Source: Thalassotalea atypica (GTDB lineage Bacteria > Pseudomonadota > Gammaproteobacteria > Enterobacterales > Alteromonadaceae). From it: a stretch of 64,000 nt of DNA. The translations under genes were made by a program, and so were the position numbers. Shown here one piece after another: positions 49,166 through 61,317 of this stretch; within the stretch, counting starts at the first letter, position 1; each line of letters starts with the position of its first letter. The notes under the pieces are model-generated. The model ran no database searches. It worked only from the letters and a program-made list of their open reading frames with translations, and had not been told where the DNA came from. Location: assembly GCF_030295975.1 (NCBI RefSeq), contig NZ_AP027364.1, positions 4,322,063 to 4,386,062 of the forward strand. Reading direction: 5' to 3'.

Positions 49166-50026
49166 CTATACCGCAGCTGCACCAGCACAAATCTCACTCA
49201 ACTCTTGAGTAATACTTGCTTGACGCGCTTTGTTATATACCAGTTGTAACTCATCGATTAAGTCACCCGCGTTATCTGTTGCGGCTTTCATCGCAACCAT
49301 ACGAGCAGCTTGTTCACAAGCGAGGTTTTCAACCACACCTTGGAACACTTGAGATTCAGTGTAACGAACTAATAACTGATCAAGTAATACTTGAGCGTCT
49401 GGTTCGTACATGTAATCCCATCGATGCTTAATTTCGTCATCGTCTGACTTAGGCAAAGGTAAAAGTTGATCAATAGTTGGTTGTTGCGTCATGGTGTTTA
49501 CAAACTTGTTGTAAACGACGAACAATCTGTCTATTTCACCGTTGTCATAAGCATTCAGCATCACCTTAACACTACCGATAAGGTCAGTAACTGAAGGGCT
49601 ATCACCCAAACCTGAGATTTGTGATGTTACGTTTGAGCCTAAGTTGTTAAAAAAGCTAGTGGCTTTTGAGCCTACTATGCCAAATTCAACTTCAGCGCCT
49701 TGCGATTGCCATTTACCAGCATCAGCAAGTACTTGTTTAAATAAATTAATATTTAAACCACCACACATACCACGGTCTGTAGAAACAACGATATAGCCTA
49801 CGCGCTTAGCGTCACGCTCTTCCAAATAAGGATGGCGATATTCTAAATTACCTAGCGCGATGTGACCGATCACATTTCGCATATTTTCAGCGTATGGACG
49901 AGAGGCAGCCATAGCATCTTGCGCTTTACGCATTTTACTGGCTGCAACCATTTCCATCGCGCTGGTGATCTTCTGTGTATTTTGTACACTTCCAATCTTC
50001 GATTTTATCTCTTTAGCGCCGGACAT
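49166..50026 (-). CDS. atpG: F1 ATP synthase gamma subunit
   Basis: This 286-residue central rotor shaft (E. coli 287) starts [11 protein letters not shown] with the long N-terminal coiled coil. M-E-M-V-A-A-S-K-M is near 24 and the S-D-R-G-type [10 protein letters not shown] segment near 89. The C-terminal helix [13 protein letters not shown] follows. Standard position between atpA and atpD. Confidence 0.97.
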   Translation of the reverse strand: MSGAKEIKSKIGSVQNTQKITSAMEMVAASKMRKAQDAMAASRPYAENMRNVIGHIALGNLEYRHPYLEERDAKRVGYIVVSTDRGMCGGLNINLFKQVLADAGKWQSQGAEVEFGIVGSKATSFFNNLGSNVTSQISGLGDSPSVTDLIGSVKVMLNAYDNGEIDRLFVVYNKFVNTMTQQPTIDQLLPLPKSDDDEIKHRWDYMYEPDAQVLLDQLLVRYTESQVFQGVVENLACEQAARMVAMKAATDNAGDLIDELQLVYNKARQASITQELSEICAGAAAV

Positions 50027-50054
50027 GACTATTTCTCTCCGAAAAAGTTAACTA

Positions 50055-51596
50055 TTACCAAGTTTGAGTAGACTTGAACGCGTCAAGTGCTTTAACCAAA
50101 CCTGCTTCGATGTCTTTGTTATAGTCGCCTTTCTCGTTGATAGTAGCCATCAACTCAGCGTGCTCATTGCTAACATAAGAATGTAACGCTTCTTCAAAAT
50201 CAACAACTTTGTTGATTGCAACATCGTTTAAGTAGCCTTTTTCAGCTGCAAATAACGATACCGCTGTTTCAGCGATAGACAATGGGCTGTATTGCTTTTG
50301 CTTCATAAGCTCAGTTACGCGCTCACCGTGCTCTAATTGTGCACGTGTTGCGTCATCTAAGTCAGAAGCGAATTGAGCAAATGCCGCTAATTCAGCGTAT
50401 TGTGCAAGTGCTAAACGGATACCACCACCAAGTTTCTTGATGATTTTCGTTTGCGCTGCACCACCAACACGAGATACTGAAATACCAGCGTTAACTGCAG
50501 GACGAATACCTGAGTTAAATAGGTTAGATTCTAAGAAAATCTGACCATCGGTAATTGAGATTACGTTAGTTGGTACGAATGCTGATACATCACCGGCTTG
50601 CGTTTCGATGATAGGTAATGCAGTTAATGAACCTGTTTTACCTTTTACTTCACCGTTAGTGAAACGCTCAACATAGTCTTCGTTTACACGAGCAGCACGC
50701 TCTAGTAGACGACTATGAAGATAGAAAACGTCACCTGGGTATGCTTCACGGCCTGGCGGACGACGTAAAAGCAATGAAATTTGACGGTAAGCAACAGCTT
50801 GCTTAGACAAATCATCATATACGATTAGTGCATCTTCACCGCGGTCACGGAAGTATTCACCCATTGTACAACCAGAGTACGCAGATAAGTATTGTAGTGC
50901 CGCTGCTTCAGAAGCTGATGCAACTACAACGATAGTATTATCTAACGCGCCGTGCTCTTCTAAAGAACGTACTAAGTTAGCAACGGTAGACGCTTTCTGA
51001 CCGATAGCTACGTATACACACTTAATACCTGTGTTTTTCTGGTTAATAATTGCGTCGAGTGCGATCGCTGATTTACCAATTTGGCGGTCACCGATGATAA
51101 GCTCACGCTGACCACGACCGATTGGAATCATTGAATCGATTGATTTGATACCAGTTTGAACTGGCTCATCAACAGATTTACGATCGATAACACCTGGTGC
51201 TACAACTTCAACAGGAGCGAAGCCGTCATTTTCAATTGGGCCTTTGCCATCAATTGGTTCACCTAGAGTGTTAACAACACGGCCCAATAAGCCGCGTCCT
51301 ACTGGTACTTCTAAAATACGACCAGTACCTTTTACTTTTACGCCTTCAGCTAGATCCGCATAAGGACCCATTACAACCGCACCGACCGAGTCACGGTCAA
51401 GGTTTAACGCGATAGCGTAGCGGTTGCCAGGAAGTTCGATCATCTCACCTTGCATTACATCAGCAAGACCGTGGATGCGAATAATACCGTCTGTTACAGA
51501 AACGATAGTACCTTCGTTACGAGCTTCACTAACTACGTCGAACTGTTCAATACGTTTTTTGATCAGTTCAGCGATTTCAGTGGAATTCAGTTGCAT
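50055..51596 (-). CDS. atpA: F1 ATP synthase alpha subunit
   Basis: This 513-residue non-catalytic nucleotide-binding subunit (E. coli 513) starts M-Q-L-N-S-T-E-I. The P-loop reads G-D-R-Q-I-G-K-S near 169-176; most alpha subunits have G-D-R-Q-T-G-K-T, so the Thr to Ile change is notable, while the Lys and hydroxyl residue remain. The arginine-finger region V-S-R-V-G-G-A-A-Q is near 373. Otherwise the sequence is full-length and normal. It lies between atpH and atpG. Confidence 0.97.
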   Translation of the reverse strand: MQLNSTEIAELIKKRIEQFDVVSEARNEGTIVSVTDGIIRIHGLADVMQGEMIELPGNRYAIALNLDRDSVGAVVMGPYADLAEGVKVKGTGRILEVPVGRGLLGRVVNTLGEPIDGKGPIENDGFAPVEVVAPGVIDRKSVDEPVQTGIKSIDSMIPIGRGQRELIIGDRQIGKSAIALDAIINQKNTGIKCVYVAIGQKASTVANLVRSLEEHGALDNTIVVVASASEAAALQYLSAYSGCTMGEYFRDRGEDALIVYDDLSKQAVAYRQISLLLRRPPGREAYPGDVFYLHSRLLERAARVNEDYVERFTNGEVKGKTGSLTALPIIETQAGDVSAFVPTNVISITDGQIFLESNLFNSGIRPAVNAGISVSRVGGAAQTKIIKKLGGGIRLALAQYAELAAFAQFASDLDDATRAQLEHGERVTELMKQKQYSPLSIAETAVSLFAAEKGYLNDVAINKVVDFEEALHSYVSNEHAELMATINEKGDYNKDIEAGLVKALDAFKSTQTW

Positions 51597-51610
51597 GCTC
51601 TGTTCCCCAG

Positions 51611-52144
51611 TTAAGATTGCATTGTTGTAGCTAAACGGTTCAATTTACCTCTGATTGAACCATCAATAACCATATCACCAGCTCTAATAATTAAGCCTGA
51701 TACGACATTTACATCTACAATACAATTGAGCTTTACTTTACGTGCCAAGCGCTTTTCAAGCGCGGCGCTTAATGTAGTTTGTTGTTCTGCTGTTAATTCA
51801 ACGGCAGACGTTACATCCACAGTGACTTCTTTTTCGTATTCAGCTTTTAATTCACTAAATAAAGAAGCAACTTGCGGCAGCACCAACAAGCGTTCATTTT
51901 CAGCCATAACTTTAATTAAGTTTTGGCCATTGCTGTCTAGCTGGCTATCACAAACATTCAAGAATAAATCTCGTGCTTGTTCAACCGACGCACCACCTGA
52001 AAGGTAGCTTGTCATCGTCTCGTTATTCGAAACTTCAGCAGCAAACACTAGCATTTCATACCAGTTATCTACGGCATTAGCTTCAACAGCATAATCGAAC
52101 GCTGCTTTAGCATAAGGACGAGCAACGGTTGTCAATTCAGACAT
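51611..52144 (-). CDS. atpH: F1 ATP synthase delta subunit
   Basis: This 177-residue stator protein links F1 to the b dimer. The N-terminal helical bundle starts [11 protein letters not shown] near 6, and the C-terminal [18 protein letters not shown] motif is typical. The length equals E. coli AtpH (177). It starts 13 bases after atpF. Confidence 0.96.
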   Translation of the reverse strand: MSELTTVARPYAKAAFDYAVEANAVDNWYEMLVFAAEVSNNETMTSYLSGGASVEQARDLFLNVCDSQLDSNGQNLIKVMAENERLLVLPQVASLFSELKAEYEKEVTVDVTSAVELTAEQQTTLSAALEKRLARKVKLNCIVDVNVVSGLIIRAGDMVIDGSIRGKLNRLATTMQS

Positions 52145-52157
52145 AGCTCAGTTCCTC

Positions 52158-52628
52158 TTAAAGCTCAGCGACTAGTTTATCTAAGATGTCGCTGTGTGCA
52201 GCGACATCAATTGAACGCTCAAGAATTTTCTCGGCACCGACTACAGCAAGAGCGGCAACTTGTGCACGAAGCTCTTCTTTAGCGCGATTGCGTTCAGACT
52301 CAATTTCTGCGTGACCAGCAGCTAAGATTTTATCTTTCTCAGCATTTGCTTTATCAGCAGCTTCTTCAATCATTTGAGCTTCGCGTTTTTTCGCAGCTTC
52401 AATGATTTCCGCAGCTTGTGATTTTGCTTCTTTTAACTGCGCAGTTGCTTTCCCTTGAGCAAGCTCAAGTTCTTTCTCTGCACGGTCTGAAGCAGCAAGG
52501 CCATCAGCAATAGTTTTCTGACGATCTTCGATAGCAGCCATAAGTGGCGGCCATACGTATTTCATACAGAAAATTACAAATACGACAAATGCGATTAATT
52601 CACCGATTAAGGTTACGTTAATGTTCAT
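52158..52628 (-). CDS. atpF: Fo ATP synthase b subunit
   Basis: This 156-residue stator stalk (the same length as E. coli AtpF) has an N-terminal membrane helix (about 5-26, [10 protein letters not shown]). It continues as a long charged amphipathic helix rich in Ala, Glu and Lys that forms the dimeric coiled coil. It lies between atpE and atpH. AGGAGG-like purines (TACCTCCTAA on the plus strand) precede the ATG. Confidence 0.96.
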   Translation of the reverse strand: MNINVTLIGELIAFVVFVIFCMKYVWPPLMAAIEDRQKTIADGLAASDRAEKELELAQGKATAQLKEAKSQAAEIIEAAKKREAQMIEEAADKANAEKDKILAAGHAEIESERNRAKEELRAQVAALAVVGAEKILERSIDVAAHSDILDKLVAEL

Positions 52629-52676
52629 TTGTGTACCTCCTAATATCTATTAAATTCGCGGGTTATGTTGAGACTC

Positions 52677-52910
<234 letters not shown>

Positions 52911-52929
52911 TTATTTAAAAGTAAGTTAT

Positions 52930-53819
<890 letters not shown>

Positions 53820-54212
53820 TTATTGTTGATTAAAAGTAAACTTGGTTGCCGCAGCGAACACAATGGGTGACGCTACCGCTAAAATATATGTCATAAAAAA
53901 TGGTAATAAAGACAGCGTGATAAATTTAAAACACAATGCGAAAAGAATCGCTGTCAATACCATTTTTATTTTCACGCCTTTAAAGAAAGAGTTCATCACT
54001 AGTTCAGAAGCGCGAGCTCCTGCATGTCTAAAAGCATACAGCGCAAACACAAAATTAGGGATTATGCCGATGCTGCCACCTGCCAAGGCAGAGTACGCAT
54101 GACCTAACCCCCAAATAAAATATGTTAATACAGCGGATACTAAAGTAAGGAAAACTGATAAAACCAACTGCTGCCTTGTTAATTTTCTACCGGGCTGTGC
54201 GAGTCGATTCAA
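53820..54212 (-). CDS. atpI: ATP synthase accessory protein I
   Basis: This 130-residue membrane protein (E. coli AtpI 126) has four hydrophobic helices and the conserved G-G-S-I-G-I-I-P-N segment near 41. AtpI helps assemble the c ring or imports Mg in some bacteria. It is the first gene of the atp operon on the minus strand. The 194-base gap to parB probably contains the operon promoter. Confidence 0.93.
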   Translation of the reverse strand: MNRLAQPGRKLTRQQLVLSVFLTLVSAVLTYFIWGLGHAYSALAGGSIGIIPNFVFALYAFRHAGARASELVMNSFFKGVKIKMVLTAILFALCFKFITLSLLPFFMTYILAVASPIVFAAATKFTFNQQ

Positions 54213-54406
54213 CTTTTATAACCTCAAACGAAAAACTTCGTATCTTCTGCATTCTTTCTAAGAAAAATTGTCATCTTAAAAAATCTCCGCAAGTATACTT
54301 AATTGCTGTTAATTTGCAACAAAATAGGGAGTCAAATGCCCTGTTATTGAACGAAATGTCTTTTGTACAGATGAAAGTTTTAAACGCTGGTTACAAATAT
54401 AGCAAT

Positions 54407-55282
54407 TTAGTTAATTTTTGAAATAATACCGTCTAATTCTTCAAGGTTTGCGTACGAGATTACAAGCTTACCTTTGCCTTTTTTATTATGGCTAATATTC
54501 ACTTGTGAACCGATACGTTCTGAGAGGTTTTGTTCTAAAGATATCGTATTAGTATCTTTAGTTTTTTCAACTTTTTCTCTTTCTGGTTCTTGTACTTTTT
54601 TAACCAGTACTTCTGTTTCTCTGACTGTTAACTCTTTAGCAACGACAGTTCTTGCAGTTGTTGTTTGTAAGTCGTTTTCTAATGCGAGTAGTGCCCGGGC
54701 GTGACCCATTTCAATATCGCCATGCTCCAATAAGGTTTTAACATCATCGTTTAAATTATTGAGGCGAAGTAAATTAGTGACGGTAGTACGTGATTTACCA
54801 ACAGCTTCCGCCACCTCTTGATGCGTTAATTCAAATTCAGTTAACAAACGCTCTAGAGCAATCGCTTCTTCCATAGCGTTTAAGTCTTCACGCTGAATAT
54901 TCTCAATCAGTGCAATGGCAACGGCAGCTTCATCCGGTACATCTTTAATTAAACAAGGGACAATTGCGATTTCAGCAAGTTGTGCTGCTCTCCAACGGCG
55001 TTCTCCTGCAATAATCTCAAAGCTATCTTCAGCAAGTGTGCGTACTACAATTGGCTGTATGATACCTTGAGAACGAATGGAATTAGACAATTCTTCTAAT
55101 GCATCTGCCGACATATCCTTTCGTGGTTGATATTTACCAGGTTGTAACTGTTCAATAGGAAGTTGCTGCAATTCACCTTTCTGAGCAGGGTTTTCATCAA
55201 CATTAGTTGACTCTGGTTTTGGGGCTGTAGTTAAAAGGGCGTCTAAACCGCGGCCTAAACCTCTGCGCTTTGAAGGGCTCAT
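54407..55282 (-). CDS. parB: Chromosome-partitioning protein ParB
   Basis: This 291-residue centromere-binding CTPase has a conserved N-terminal R-R-G-L-G-R-G-L-D-A-L-L. The ParB/Srx core has Y-Q-P-R-K near 50 and G-E-R-R-W-R-A-A near 92, and the helix-turn-helix T-H-Q-E-V-A-E-A-V-G-K-S-R-T-T-V-T-N near 150. The C-terminal dimer domain completes it. It lies 18 bases after parA, same transcript. No canonical parS (TGTTTCACGTGAAACA) was spotted in this window. Confidence 0.96.
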   Translation of the reverse strand: MSPSKRRGLGRGLDALLTTAPKPESTNVDENPAQKGELQQLPIEQLQPGKYQPRKDMSADALEELSNSIRSQGIIQPIVVRTLAEDSFEIIAGERRWRAAQLAEIAIVPCLIKDVPDEAAVAIALIENIQREDLNAMEEAIALERLLTEFELTHQEVAEAVGKSRTTVTNLLRLNNLNDDVKTLLEHGDIEMGHARALLALENDLQTTTARTVVAKELTVRETEVLVKKVQEPEREKVEKTKDTNTISLEQNLSERIGSQVNISHNKKGKGKLVISYANLEELDGIISKIN

Positions 55283-55300
55283 AAATTTCCTTGAATAATA

Positions 55301-56101
55301 CTAAGTAACAGGTTGTTTTTTCTTTGCTTTTCTTATCTGTTCATCACGGCGAAGTATCTCACCGGCTAACGCCAAGTATGCTTTAGCGCCCGTAGATGAC
55401 TTATCATAATACATCACAGGTGCACCAAAACTTGGTGCTTCAGCTAAACGTACATTGCGTGGAATGACTGTGCGATAAACTTTGTCGCCAAAATGACGTT
55501 TTAATTGTTCGGATACATCATTGGCCAAGCGATTACGTGGATCGTACATGGTACGTAAGATACCTTCAATTTTTAAATTGTCATTTACCACCGATGTTAG
55601 CTTAGATATGGTGTCCATTAACGCCGTTAATCCTTCTAAAGCATAATATTCACATTGCATTGGCACTAACACTGAGTCTGCAGCAGTCATTGCGTTAACG
55701 GTCAACATGTTCAATGAAGGAGGGCAATCTATTATGATAAATTCATAGTCATTTCTAATCGGGGCAAGTGCATTTTTAAGCCTCATTTCACGGGCATACA
55801 CTTCCATTAGTTTGATTTCTGCGGCAGTAACATCTGCATTGGCAGCGATTAAATCATAAACACCATTAGTGTTTTTAACAACAACATCATTAAAGGGTAG
55901 TTCTTCAACGAGTAATTCATAACAGGAAGCATGCACGTCATATTTATCGACACCACTGCCCATGGTTGCATTACCTTGAGGATCTAAATCTATCAACAAT
56001 ACTTTGCGTTTTGTTGCCGCTAATGACGCAGCCAAATTGACTGATGTTGTTGTTTTACCTACGCCGCCTTTTTGATTGGCAACAGCAATAATTCGTCCCA
56101 C
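55301..56101 (-). CDS. parA: Chromosome-partitioning ATPase ParA
   Basis: This 266-residue Walker-type ATPase segregates origins with ParB. The deviant Walker A K-G-G-V-G-K-T-T is near 11-18, Walker B I-I-I-D-C-P-P near 120. I chose GTG 56101, since V-G-R-I-I-A-V-A-N-Q-K-G-G matches the family's usual start and GGGGAT lies upstream. An in-frame ATG at 56116 directly abuts the rsmG stop. It is between rsmG and parB in the typical gidAB-parAB order. Confidence 0.95.
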   Translation of the reverse strand: MGRIIAVANQKGGVGKTTTSVNLAASLAATKRKVLLIDLDPQGNATMGSGVDKYDVHASCYELLVEELPFNDVVVKNTNGVYDLIAANADVTAAEIKLMEVYAREMRLKNALAPIRNDYEFIIIDCPPSLNMLTVNAMTAADSVLVPMQCEYYALEGLTALMDTISKLTSVVNDNLKIEGILRTMYDPRNRLANDVSEQLKRHFGDKVYRTVIPRNVRLAEAPSFGAPVMYYDKSSTGAKAYLALAGEILRRDEQIRKAKKKQPVT

Positions 56102-56116
56102 AAGATCCCCAAACAC

Positions 56117-56743
56117 TTAGTTAATTTTTTTTAGTTCTATTAAATGTCTATCGCCGTCTAATTCTGGCACCTTAAGACTCACACTGTCTACGACTACTAT
56201 ATCACTTGGCATAGCAGCTATTTCGTCTTTAGGGAATTGTCCTTTTAACGCGAAAAAACGCCCGTTTTCTACTTCTACTAAATGCTTACACCAATTGACC
56301 ATGTCTTCTAAAGAAGAAAAAGCTCGGCTGAGAACACCATCAAATGGCTGCTCAGGGATATATTGCTCTACACGCGATTGCACAGGCGTTACATTTTTAA
56401 GTTTTAGCTGGTAAATCACTTCACGTAAAAATGTGATCCGCTTACCTAAGCTATCTAATAATACAAAATTTCGCTCAGGATACAATATAGATAATGGAAT
56501 TCCCGGTAAACCAGGACCCGTACCAACGTCAATAAAATTATTACCTTTCAAATAATTACCTACAACTAAACTGTCCATTATATGCTTAACAAGCATATCT
56601 TGTGGGTCTCTTACTGAAGTGAGGTTATACGTTTTATTCCATTTATTTAGAAGCTCAACGTATAGTATCAACTGCTCTATTTGCAACGGTAACAGCTCAA
56701 TATCAGTCTGCGATATAAGCTTTAATAATTTACTTTGTAACAT
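56117..56743 (-). CDS. rsmG: 16S rRNA (G527-N7) methyltransferase
   Basis: This 208-residue SAM-dependent methyltransferase (E. coli RsmG 207) has the SAM motif [10 protein letters not shown] near 75, L-D-S-L-G-K-R near 97, and the L-S-R-A-F-S-S-L segment near 135. It follows mnmG by 10 bases. Loss of the enzyme gives low-level streptomycin resistance in other species. Confidence 0.96.
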   Translation of the reverse strand: MLQSKLLKLISQTDIELLPLQIEQLILYVELLNKWNKTYNLTSVRDPQDMLVKHIMDSLVVGNYLKGNNFIDVGTGPGLPGIPLSILYPERNFVLLDSLGKRITFLREVIYQLKLKNVTPVQSRVEQYIPEQPFDGVLSRAFSSLEDMVNWCKHLVEVENGRFFALKGQFPKDEIAAMPSDIVVVDSVSLKVPELDGDRHLIELKKIN

Positions 56744-56753
56744 TCATGAACTC

Positions 56754-58643
56754 TTAAGCCGTCTTTCTCAGTAGGCCATGTTTCTTAAGATAAACTAACA
56801 ATAACGATATTGCTGCGGGAGTAATGCCAGAAATTCGTGACGCTTTACCAATAGTTTCTGGTTTCGCATCAGTCAACTTAGCCACCACTTCATTTGATAA
56901 ACCAGAAATTTGATCATAGTTAAAGTCAAACGGGATTAAGGTTTCTTCGTGACGTTTCTTTTTCGATATTTCATCTAGTTGGCGCTCAATATAACCGGCA
57001 TATTTGATTTGAATTTCAATTTGTTCTGCCGCTTGTCTATCTGAAACTGCAGGGCCAAAGGCATCAATAGCCATTATATCCTCATAACGAGTTTCTGGTC
57101 GACGTAAAATATCTTCTAATGAGTTGTCACGCGATATTGGATTCTTCAACAAAGGATTTAATAATTCTGTTGCAGAATGATCTTTCTGTACCCAAGTCGA
57201 TCTTAAGCGTTGACGCTCAAGTTCAATCGTTTCCATTTTTTCATTAAACCTTGCCCAACGTTTATCGCAAACTAAACCTAGCTCACGTCCTTTTTCAGTA
57301 AGACGAATATCGGCATTGTCTTCTCGAAGCAATAAACGGTATTCGGCACGAGAGGTAAACATGCGGTAAGGTTCTTTGGTACCTAGGGTTGCCAAGTCAT
57401 CTACTAAAACACCCATGTAAGCTTGATCGCGACCAATAATCCAATTTTCACGCTCTAGAACGCGGTTAGCTGCATTGGCTGCGGCCAATAACCCTTGCGC
57501 ACCGGCTTCTTCATAGCCTGTTGTGCCGTTAATCTGTCCCGCAAAAAATAAGTTGTTTACTAATTTACTTTCTAAAGTTTGTTTTAGATCTCGAGGATCG
57601 AAGTAATCATATTCAATAGCATAGCCAGGACGCATGATATGCGCATTTTCAAATCCTTTAATCGAACGAACAAGATCCATTTGAACATCAAAAGGTAAAC
57701 TAGTTGATATACCATTAGGATAGACTTCATTCGTTGTTAGCCCTTCTGGCTCAACGAATATTTGATGGGAATCTTTATCTGAAAAACGTGTGATTTTATC
57801 TTCTATCGAAGGACAATACCTAGGGCCTATTCCTTCTATAACACCTGTGTACATTGGCGACCGATCTAAGCCATTACGAATTATATCGTGCGTTTTTTCA
57901 TTGGTGTGCGTGATATAACATGAAACTTGTTCAGGATGATCATCTTGCGATCCCATAAATGAGAATACTGGGCGAGGCGTGTCACCTGGCTGTTCTTGCA
58001 TCACTGAATAATCCAATGTTCTTGCATCTAAACGAGGTGGTGTACCTGTTTTTAAACGATCCATTCTAAACGGCAGATCACGAAGTTTATTGGATAAATT
58101 TACACTTGCAGGATCACCAGCACGGCCACCTTCATAATTATTTAAGCCAATATGGATCTGCCCAGCCAAGAAGGTACCTACAGTTAAAACAACCGTTTTT
58201 CCTCTAAACTTCAATCCCATTTGAGTTGAAACACCAATAACTTGATCGTTCTCTAAGATCAGATCGTCGCAAGGTTGTTGAAAAATAGTTAAATTTTCTT
58301 GATTCTCTAACGTTGAACGAACAAAATTTCTGTATAGAACTCTATCTGCTTGGGCTCTGGTTGCACGCACTGCTGGGCCTTTGCTTGCGTTCAGCGTTCT
58401 AAATTGAATGGCTGAATGATCAATTGCTGTTGCCATTAATCCGCCAAGCGCGTCAATTTCTTTGACTAAATGTCCTTTGCCAATCCCACCGATCGCAGGA
58501 TTACAAGACATCTGGCCTAAGGTATCAATGTTGTGAGTCAATAAAAGTGTCTTACACCCCATGCGTGCTGCTGCTAAACATGCTTCTGTTCCTGCATGTC
58601 CACCACCAACAACAATCACATCGAATGATTCTTGATACCACAT
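56754..58643 (-). CDS. mnmG: tRNA U34 carboxymethylaminomethyl-modifying FAD enzyme
   Basis: This 629-residue enzyme (the same length as E. coli MnmG/GidA) works with MnmE to modify the wobble uridine of several tRNAs. The FAD site G-G-G-H-A-G-T-E-A is near 14-22, C-N-P-A-I-G-G near 47, G-Y-E-E-A-G-A-Q-G near 370. I chose ATG 58643 because M-W-Y-Q-E-S-F-D matches the family N-terminus and CAGGT precedes it; an upstream ATG at 58676 would add 11 residues. It borders oriC. Confidence 0.97.
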   Translation of the reverse strand: MWYQESFDVIVVGGGHAGTEACLAAARMGCKTLLLTHNIDTLGQMSCNPAIGGIGKGHLVKEIDALGGLMATAIDHSAIQFRTLNASKGPAVRATRAQADRVLYRNFVRSTLENQENLTIFQQPCDDLILENDQVIGVSTQMGLKFRGKTVVLTVGTFLAGQIHIGLNNYEGGRAGDPASVNLSNKLRDLPFRMDRLKTGTPPRLDARTLDYSVMQEQPGDTPRPVFSFMGSQDDHPEQVSCYITHTNEKTHDIIRNGLDRSPMYTGVIEGIGPRYCPSIEDKITRFSDKDSHQIFVEPEGLTTNEVYPNGISTSLPFDVQMDLVRSIKGFENAHIMRPGYAIEYDYFDPRDLKQTLESKLVNNLFFAGQINGTTGYEEAGAQGLLAAANAANRVLERENWIIGRDQAYMGVLVDDLATLGTKEPYRMFTSRAEYRLLLREDNADIRLTEKGRELGLVCDKRWARFNEKMETIELERQRLRSTWVQKDHSATELLNPLLKNPISRDNSLEDILRRPETRYEDIMAIDAFGPAVSDRQAAEQIEIQIKYAGYIERQLDEISKKKRHEETLIPFDFNYDQISGLSNEVVAKLTDAKPETIGKASRISGITPAAISLLLVYLKKHGLLRKTA

Positions 58644-59040
58644 ATTTTTTACCTGAGCCTGAAAATTAAAGGACACATATTTTACATTTTTTTGTACCTA
58701 AGGGGAATGATCAAATGAGTAAAAAAGATCTGAGTGTGATCCTTAATTAAATATAAAGATCTATATAAAGATCTTATTATTATTACTTATTAGTAAACGC
58801 ATTTTCTGTTGATAACTCATTTTTTATTAGATATTACATACAGTTAGTTTGATATAAACCCTGTGATCAAACTTTGATCATCTGCTGTAAAAGCTTTGAT
58901 CAAAAGACCTATTTATCCACAGCTGATTTTAGTTTGATATTAATGCACTGAATAATAATAAGAAAATAACGGGTTTTACCCAAAGTTATTAACATTGGGT
59001 ATGTTTTACGGGTTATTTTGTGGATAACATTTTGATAAGA
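58644..59040. other. oriC: Chromosomal replication origin oriC
   Basis: This gene-free gap lies between mnmG and mioC, the same place as oriC in E. coli and Vibrio. It has perfect DnaA boxes TTATCCACA at 58913-58921 (plus) and 59019-59027 (minus), a one-mismatch box TTATCAACA at 58807-58815 (minus) and a weak one TTATTAACA at 58986-58994. GATC sites lie at 58709, 58727, 58738, 58758, 58770, 58865, 58876, 58898 and 59039, several spaced 11 or 22 bases apart. AT-rich 13-mer-like DNA at about 58741-58800 next to mnmG should be the unwinding element. Strand opening toward mnmG would mirror E. coli. Exact start sites are inferred. Confidence 0.92.
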
Positions 59041-59487
59041 TCATATAAGTTGATCTATTTGCGCGGATATCCACTGTGCAGATAGTTCCTCTGGATCGAT
59101 GTCGTCTTGCATATCGAACAATTTACTTTCAGTTATCATTTTGCAACCCTTTGAAATTAATAGGTTTTCTATATTTTTTGCTGCTTGACAATATTGATCG
59201 TAACTTGAGTCTCCGATCCCGATCACTATAAATTCAACTGTTGATAGATCGCGATCGTCTTTTTCTAGATCTTCAACATATGACTTAATATTGTCAGGGT
59301 AGTCACCGGCACCATGTGTTGATGTAATGACCAATAAAATTTGATTTTCGAGCGAAACTTCTGAATATTTGGGTGTTAAATGTATCATCGTTTGATGGTT
59401 TTTTGCTTCTAATGCCTCTTGGCATGCTTCAGCAACATACTCCGTTCCCCCTAACATACTGCCAACAATAATTTGAAAAGAGCGCAT
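59041..59487 (-). CDS. mioC: Flavodoxin-like protein MioC
   Basis: This 148-residue FMN protein (E. coli MioC 147) has the FMN phosphate loop G-S-M-L-G-G-T-E-Y near 9-17, S-T-H-G-A-G-D-Y-P near 54, and G-I-G-D-S-S-Y-D near 90. It is transcribed toward oriC, so its promoter activity can pass through the origin. In E. coli this influences initiation in minimal ways. Electron carrier, for example in biotin synthesis. Confidence 0.95.
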   Translation of the reverse strand: MRSFQIIVGSMLGGTEYVAEACQEALEAKNHQTMIHLTPKYSEVSLENQILLVITSTHGAGDYPDNIKSYVEDLEKDDRDLSTVEFIVIGIGDSSYDQYCQAAKNIENLLISKGCKMITESKLFDMQDDIDPEELSAQWISAQIDQLI

Positions 59488-59812
59488 GATTTGACCTATT
59501 TAATAAGAAAATAATAGCTATTCTATCATGCAATATCTATTTTTTATGTCGATGAAAACATCCTTTCTAGGATGTTATGTCTATCAATAATGATGATTAA
59601 AGAAGGGGCAATATCGATCATTTAGGAACAAAACGATCTAAATGGTTTCCATTTTCGTAGGCTATTTATAGACAGATAGAAACCGATAATTGGTGATTGG
59701 AAGAGTTATTTAGACCAGAAAAAGTTGTTGATGAATATATCGTGGCTTTAATATCGGCAGTCTAAACAGCTCTGCCGATAATTCGCCTAGGGGTAATAAT
59801 ACTATGCACGCA
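59488..59812. other. Intergenic region between mioC and mnmE
   Basis: About 325 bases hold no supported gene. Contents are a hairpin AAATGG/CCATTT (59640-59654), two GATC sites near 59616 and 59635, and the terminator-like hairpin at 59753-59781. The mioC promoter is expected in the part next to mioC. Confidence 0.55.
59753..59781 (-). terminator. Hairpin downstream of mnmE
   Basis: Perfect 9-bp arms TATCGGCAG and CTGCCGATA flank an 11-base loop, about 30 bases past the mnmE stop. The T tract on the minus strand is short, so termination is likely but not certain. Confidence 0.55.
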
Positions 59813-61198
59813 TTATTTACCAATACAAAATGAAGAGAATATTTTCCCTAAGAGATCATCACTTGAAAACTCGCCGGTGATTTGATCTAGTTCTTGCTGA
59901 CAAATTCGTAATTCTTCTGCAAGGATTTCGCCTGCGACGTACGATTCTAGTTGATCAAGTCCTGTAATGAGATGCTTATGTGCGTTGTCTAATGCGACCA
60001 AGTGCCTACGTCTTGCCATAAAGCCCCCTTCAGTGCTGCCTTGAAAGCCCATAATCGCTTTAAGGTGTTCTTTCAATACTTCAACGCCAGATCCTGTTTT
60101 AGCTGAAAGGGTTATAGTTTGTCGCTCATTCTCTTCTGATAGACCTGTTGTTGCTTGATGTAGATCGGCTTTGTTTCTAACAATGGTTAAGCCGATGTTT
60201 TTTGGAAGTTTTTCAAAAAATTCAGGCCAATAGGTTTTGATATCGGAAATAGGATCCGTGCTAGAGTCTACCATCAGCAGGACACGATCCGCTTGTTCTA
60301 TTTCTTTCCAAGCGCGCTCAATGCCAATTTGTTCGACTTTATCTGGGCTTTCGCGAAGCCCCGCTGTATCAATGATATGAAGTGGCATGCCGTCGATGTG
60401 AATTTGCTCAGTAAGTACGTCTCTCGTTGTTCCTTCAATGTCAGTAACAATAGCTGTTTCCTTGCCACTTAACGCGTTAAGTAAGCTTGATTTCCCGGCA
60501 TTGGGGCGACCTGCGATAACGACTCGCATACCTTCGCGTATAATGCTCCCTTGCTGAGCCTGTTTTTTGACTTTTTCTACTTCTGTGATGATGCCTTTTA
60601 GATCATTAACTATTTTTTCATCTTCAAGAAAATTGATTTCTTCTTCAGGAAAATCTATTGCAGCTTCAACGTACATTCTCAAATGAATGATGTTTTCAAC
60701 CATTTGATGGACAAGCGTTGAAAAATCACCTTGCAGTGAATGAAGGGCACATCGTGCTGCTTGCTCTGAGCTTGAATTAATTAAATCAGCGATGGCTTCG
60801 GCTTGGGTTAAGTCTAACTTATCATTTAGAAAGGCCTGTTCACTAAATTCGCCAGGATTTGCCATTCGTATTTTCTCGAGGCTTAGAATTTCTTTTAGCA
60901 GCATGTCCAATATGATTGGCCCACCGTGTCCTTGCAGTTCGAGTACATCTTCGCCTGTAAAAGAGTTAGGTCCTTTGAAAAAGAGAGCAATACCTTGATC
61001 GAGTGTTTCACCATCAACTGATTTGAACGAAAGGTATTCGGCTTTTCTGGTTTCTGGTATCACGCCTAAAAGAACTTTTGCGACGTCACTGGCTTTGGGA
61101 CCGGAGATCCTTATTATTCCCACTCCGCCTCGCCCAGGCGCTGTGGCTTGTGCTGCGATAGTGTCATGTTGCTCTGCGTTTAGCGTGTATTCTTGCAT
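59813..61198 (-). CDS. mnmE: tRNA-modification GTPase MnmE
   Basis: This 461-residue GTPase (E. coli 454) partners MnmG in wobble-uridine modification. The N-terminal folate-binding domain has [11 protein letters not shown] near 20. The inserted G domain has G-R-P-N-A-G-K-S near 230, D-T-A-G-L-R-E near 277 and N-K-A-D near 342. The C-terminal end C-I-G-K holds the catalytic Cys. It is separated from yidC by a terminator, so it probably has its own promoter. Confidence 0.97.
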   Translation of the reverse strand: MQEYTLNAEQHDTIAAQATAPGRGGVGIIRISGPKASDVAKVLLGVIPETRKAEYLSFKSVDGETLDQGIALFFKGPNSFTGEDVLELQGHGGPIILDMLLKEILSLEKIRMANPGEFSEQAFLNDKLDLTQAEAIADLINSSSEQAARCALHSLQGDFSTLVHQMVENIIHLRMYVEAAIDFPEEEINFLEDEKIVNDLKGIITEVEKVKKQAQQGSIIREGMRVVIAGRPNAGKSSLLNALSGKETAIVTDIEGTTRDVLTEQIHIDGMPLHIIDTAGLRESPDKVEQIGIERAWKEIEQADRVLLMVDSSTDPISDIKTYWPEFFEKLPKNIGLTIVRNKADLHQATTGLSEENERQTITLSAKTGSGVEVLKEHLKAIMGFQGSTEGGFMARRRHLVALDNAHKHLITGLDQLESYVAGEILAEELRICQQELDQITGEFSSDDLLGKIFSSFCIGK

Positions 61199-61271
61199 TT
61201 AGCGTATCTCAGTTACTGACGGGATAATGATGGCTTTATTATAAACCGTTAATTTCATTGATGGTATATAT

Positions 61272-61298
61272 AGAAAAAGGCGACTAAATAGCCGCCTT
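61272..61298 (-). terminator. Terminator of the yidC transcript
   Basis: AAGGCG and CGCCTT arms with further inner pairing (CT/AG) flank an ATTT loop. On the minus strand TTTTTCTA follows. It lies just past the yidC stop. Confidence 0.75.
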
Positions 61299-61317
61299 CT
61301 TTAATTCATTTACTGGT

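Noticed and set aside
54407..56101. Search for a parS site (TGTTTCACGTGAAACA or close) around parAB
   Set aside because: No match was seen by eye in the window. CACGTG hexamers elsewhere (for example near 7931 and 11343) lie inside genes and lack the flanking bases.
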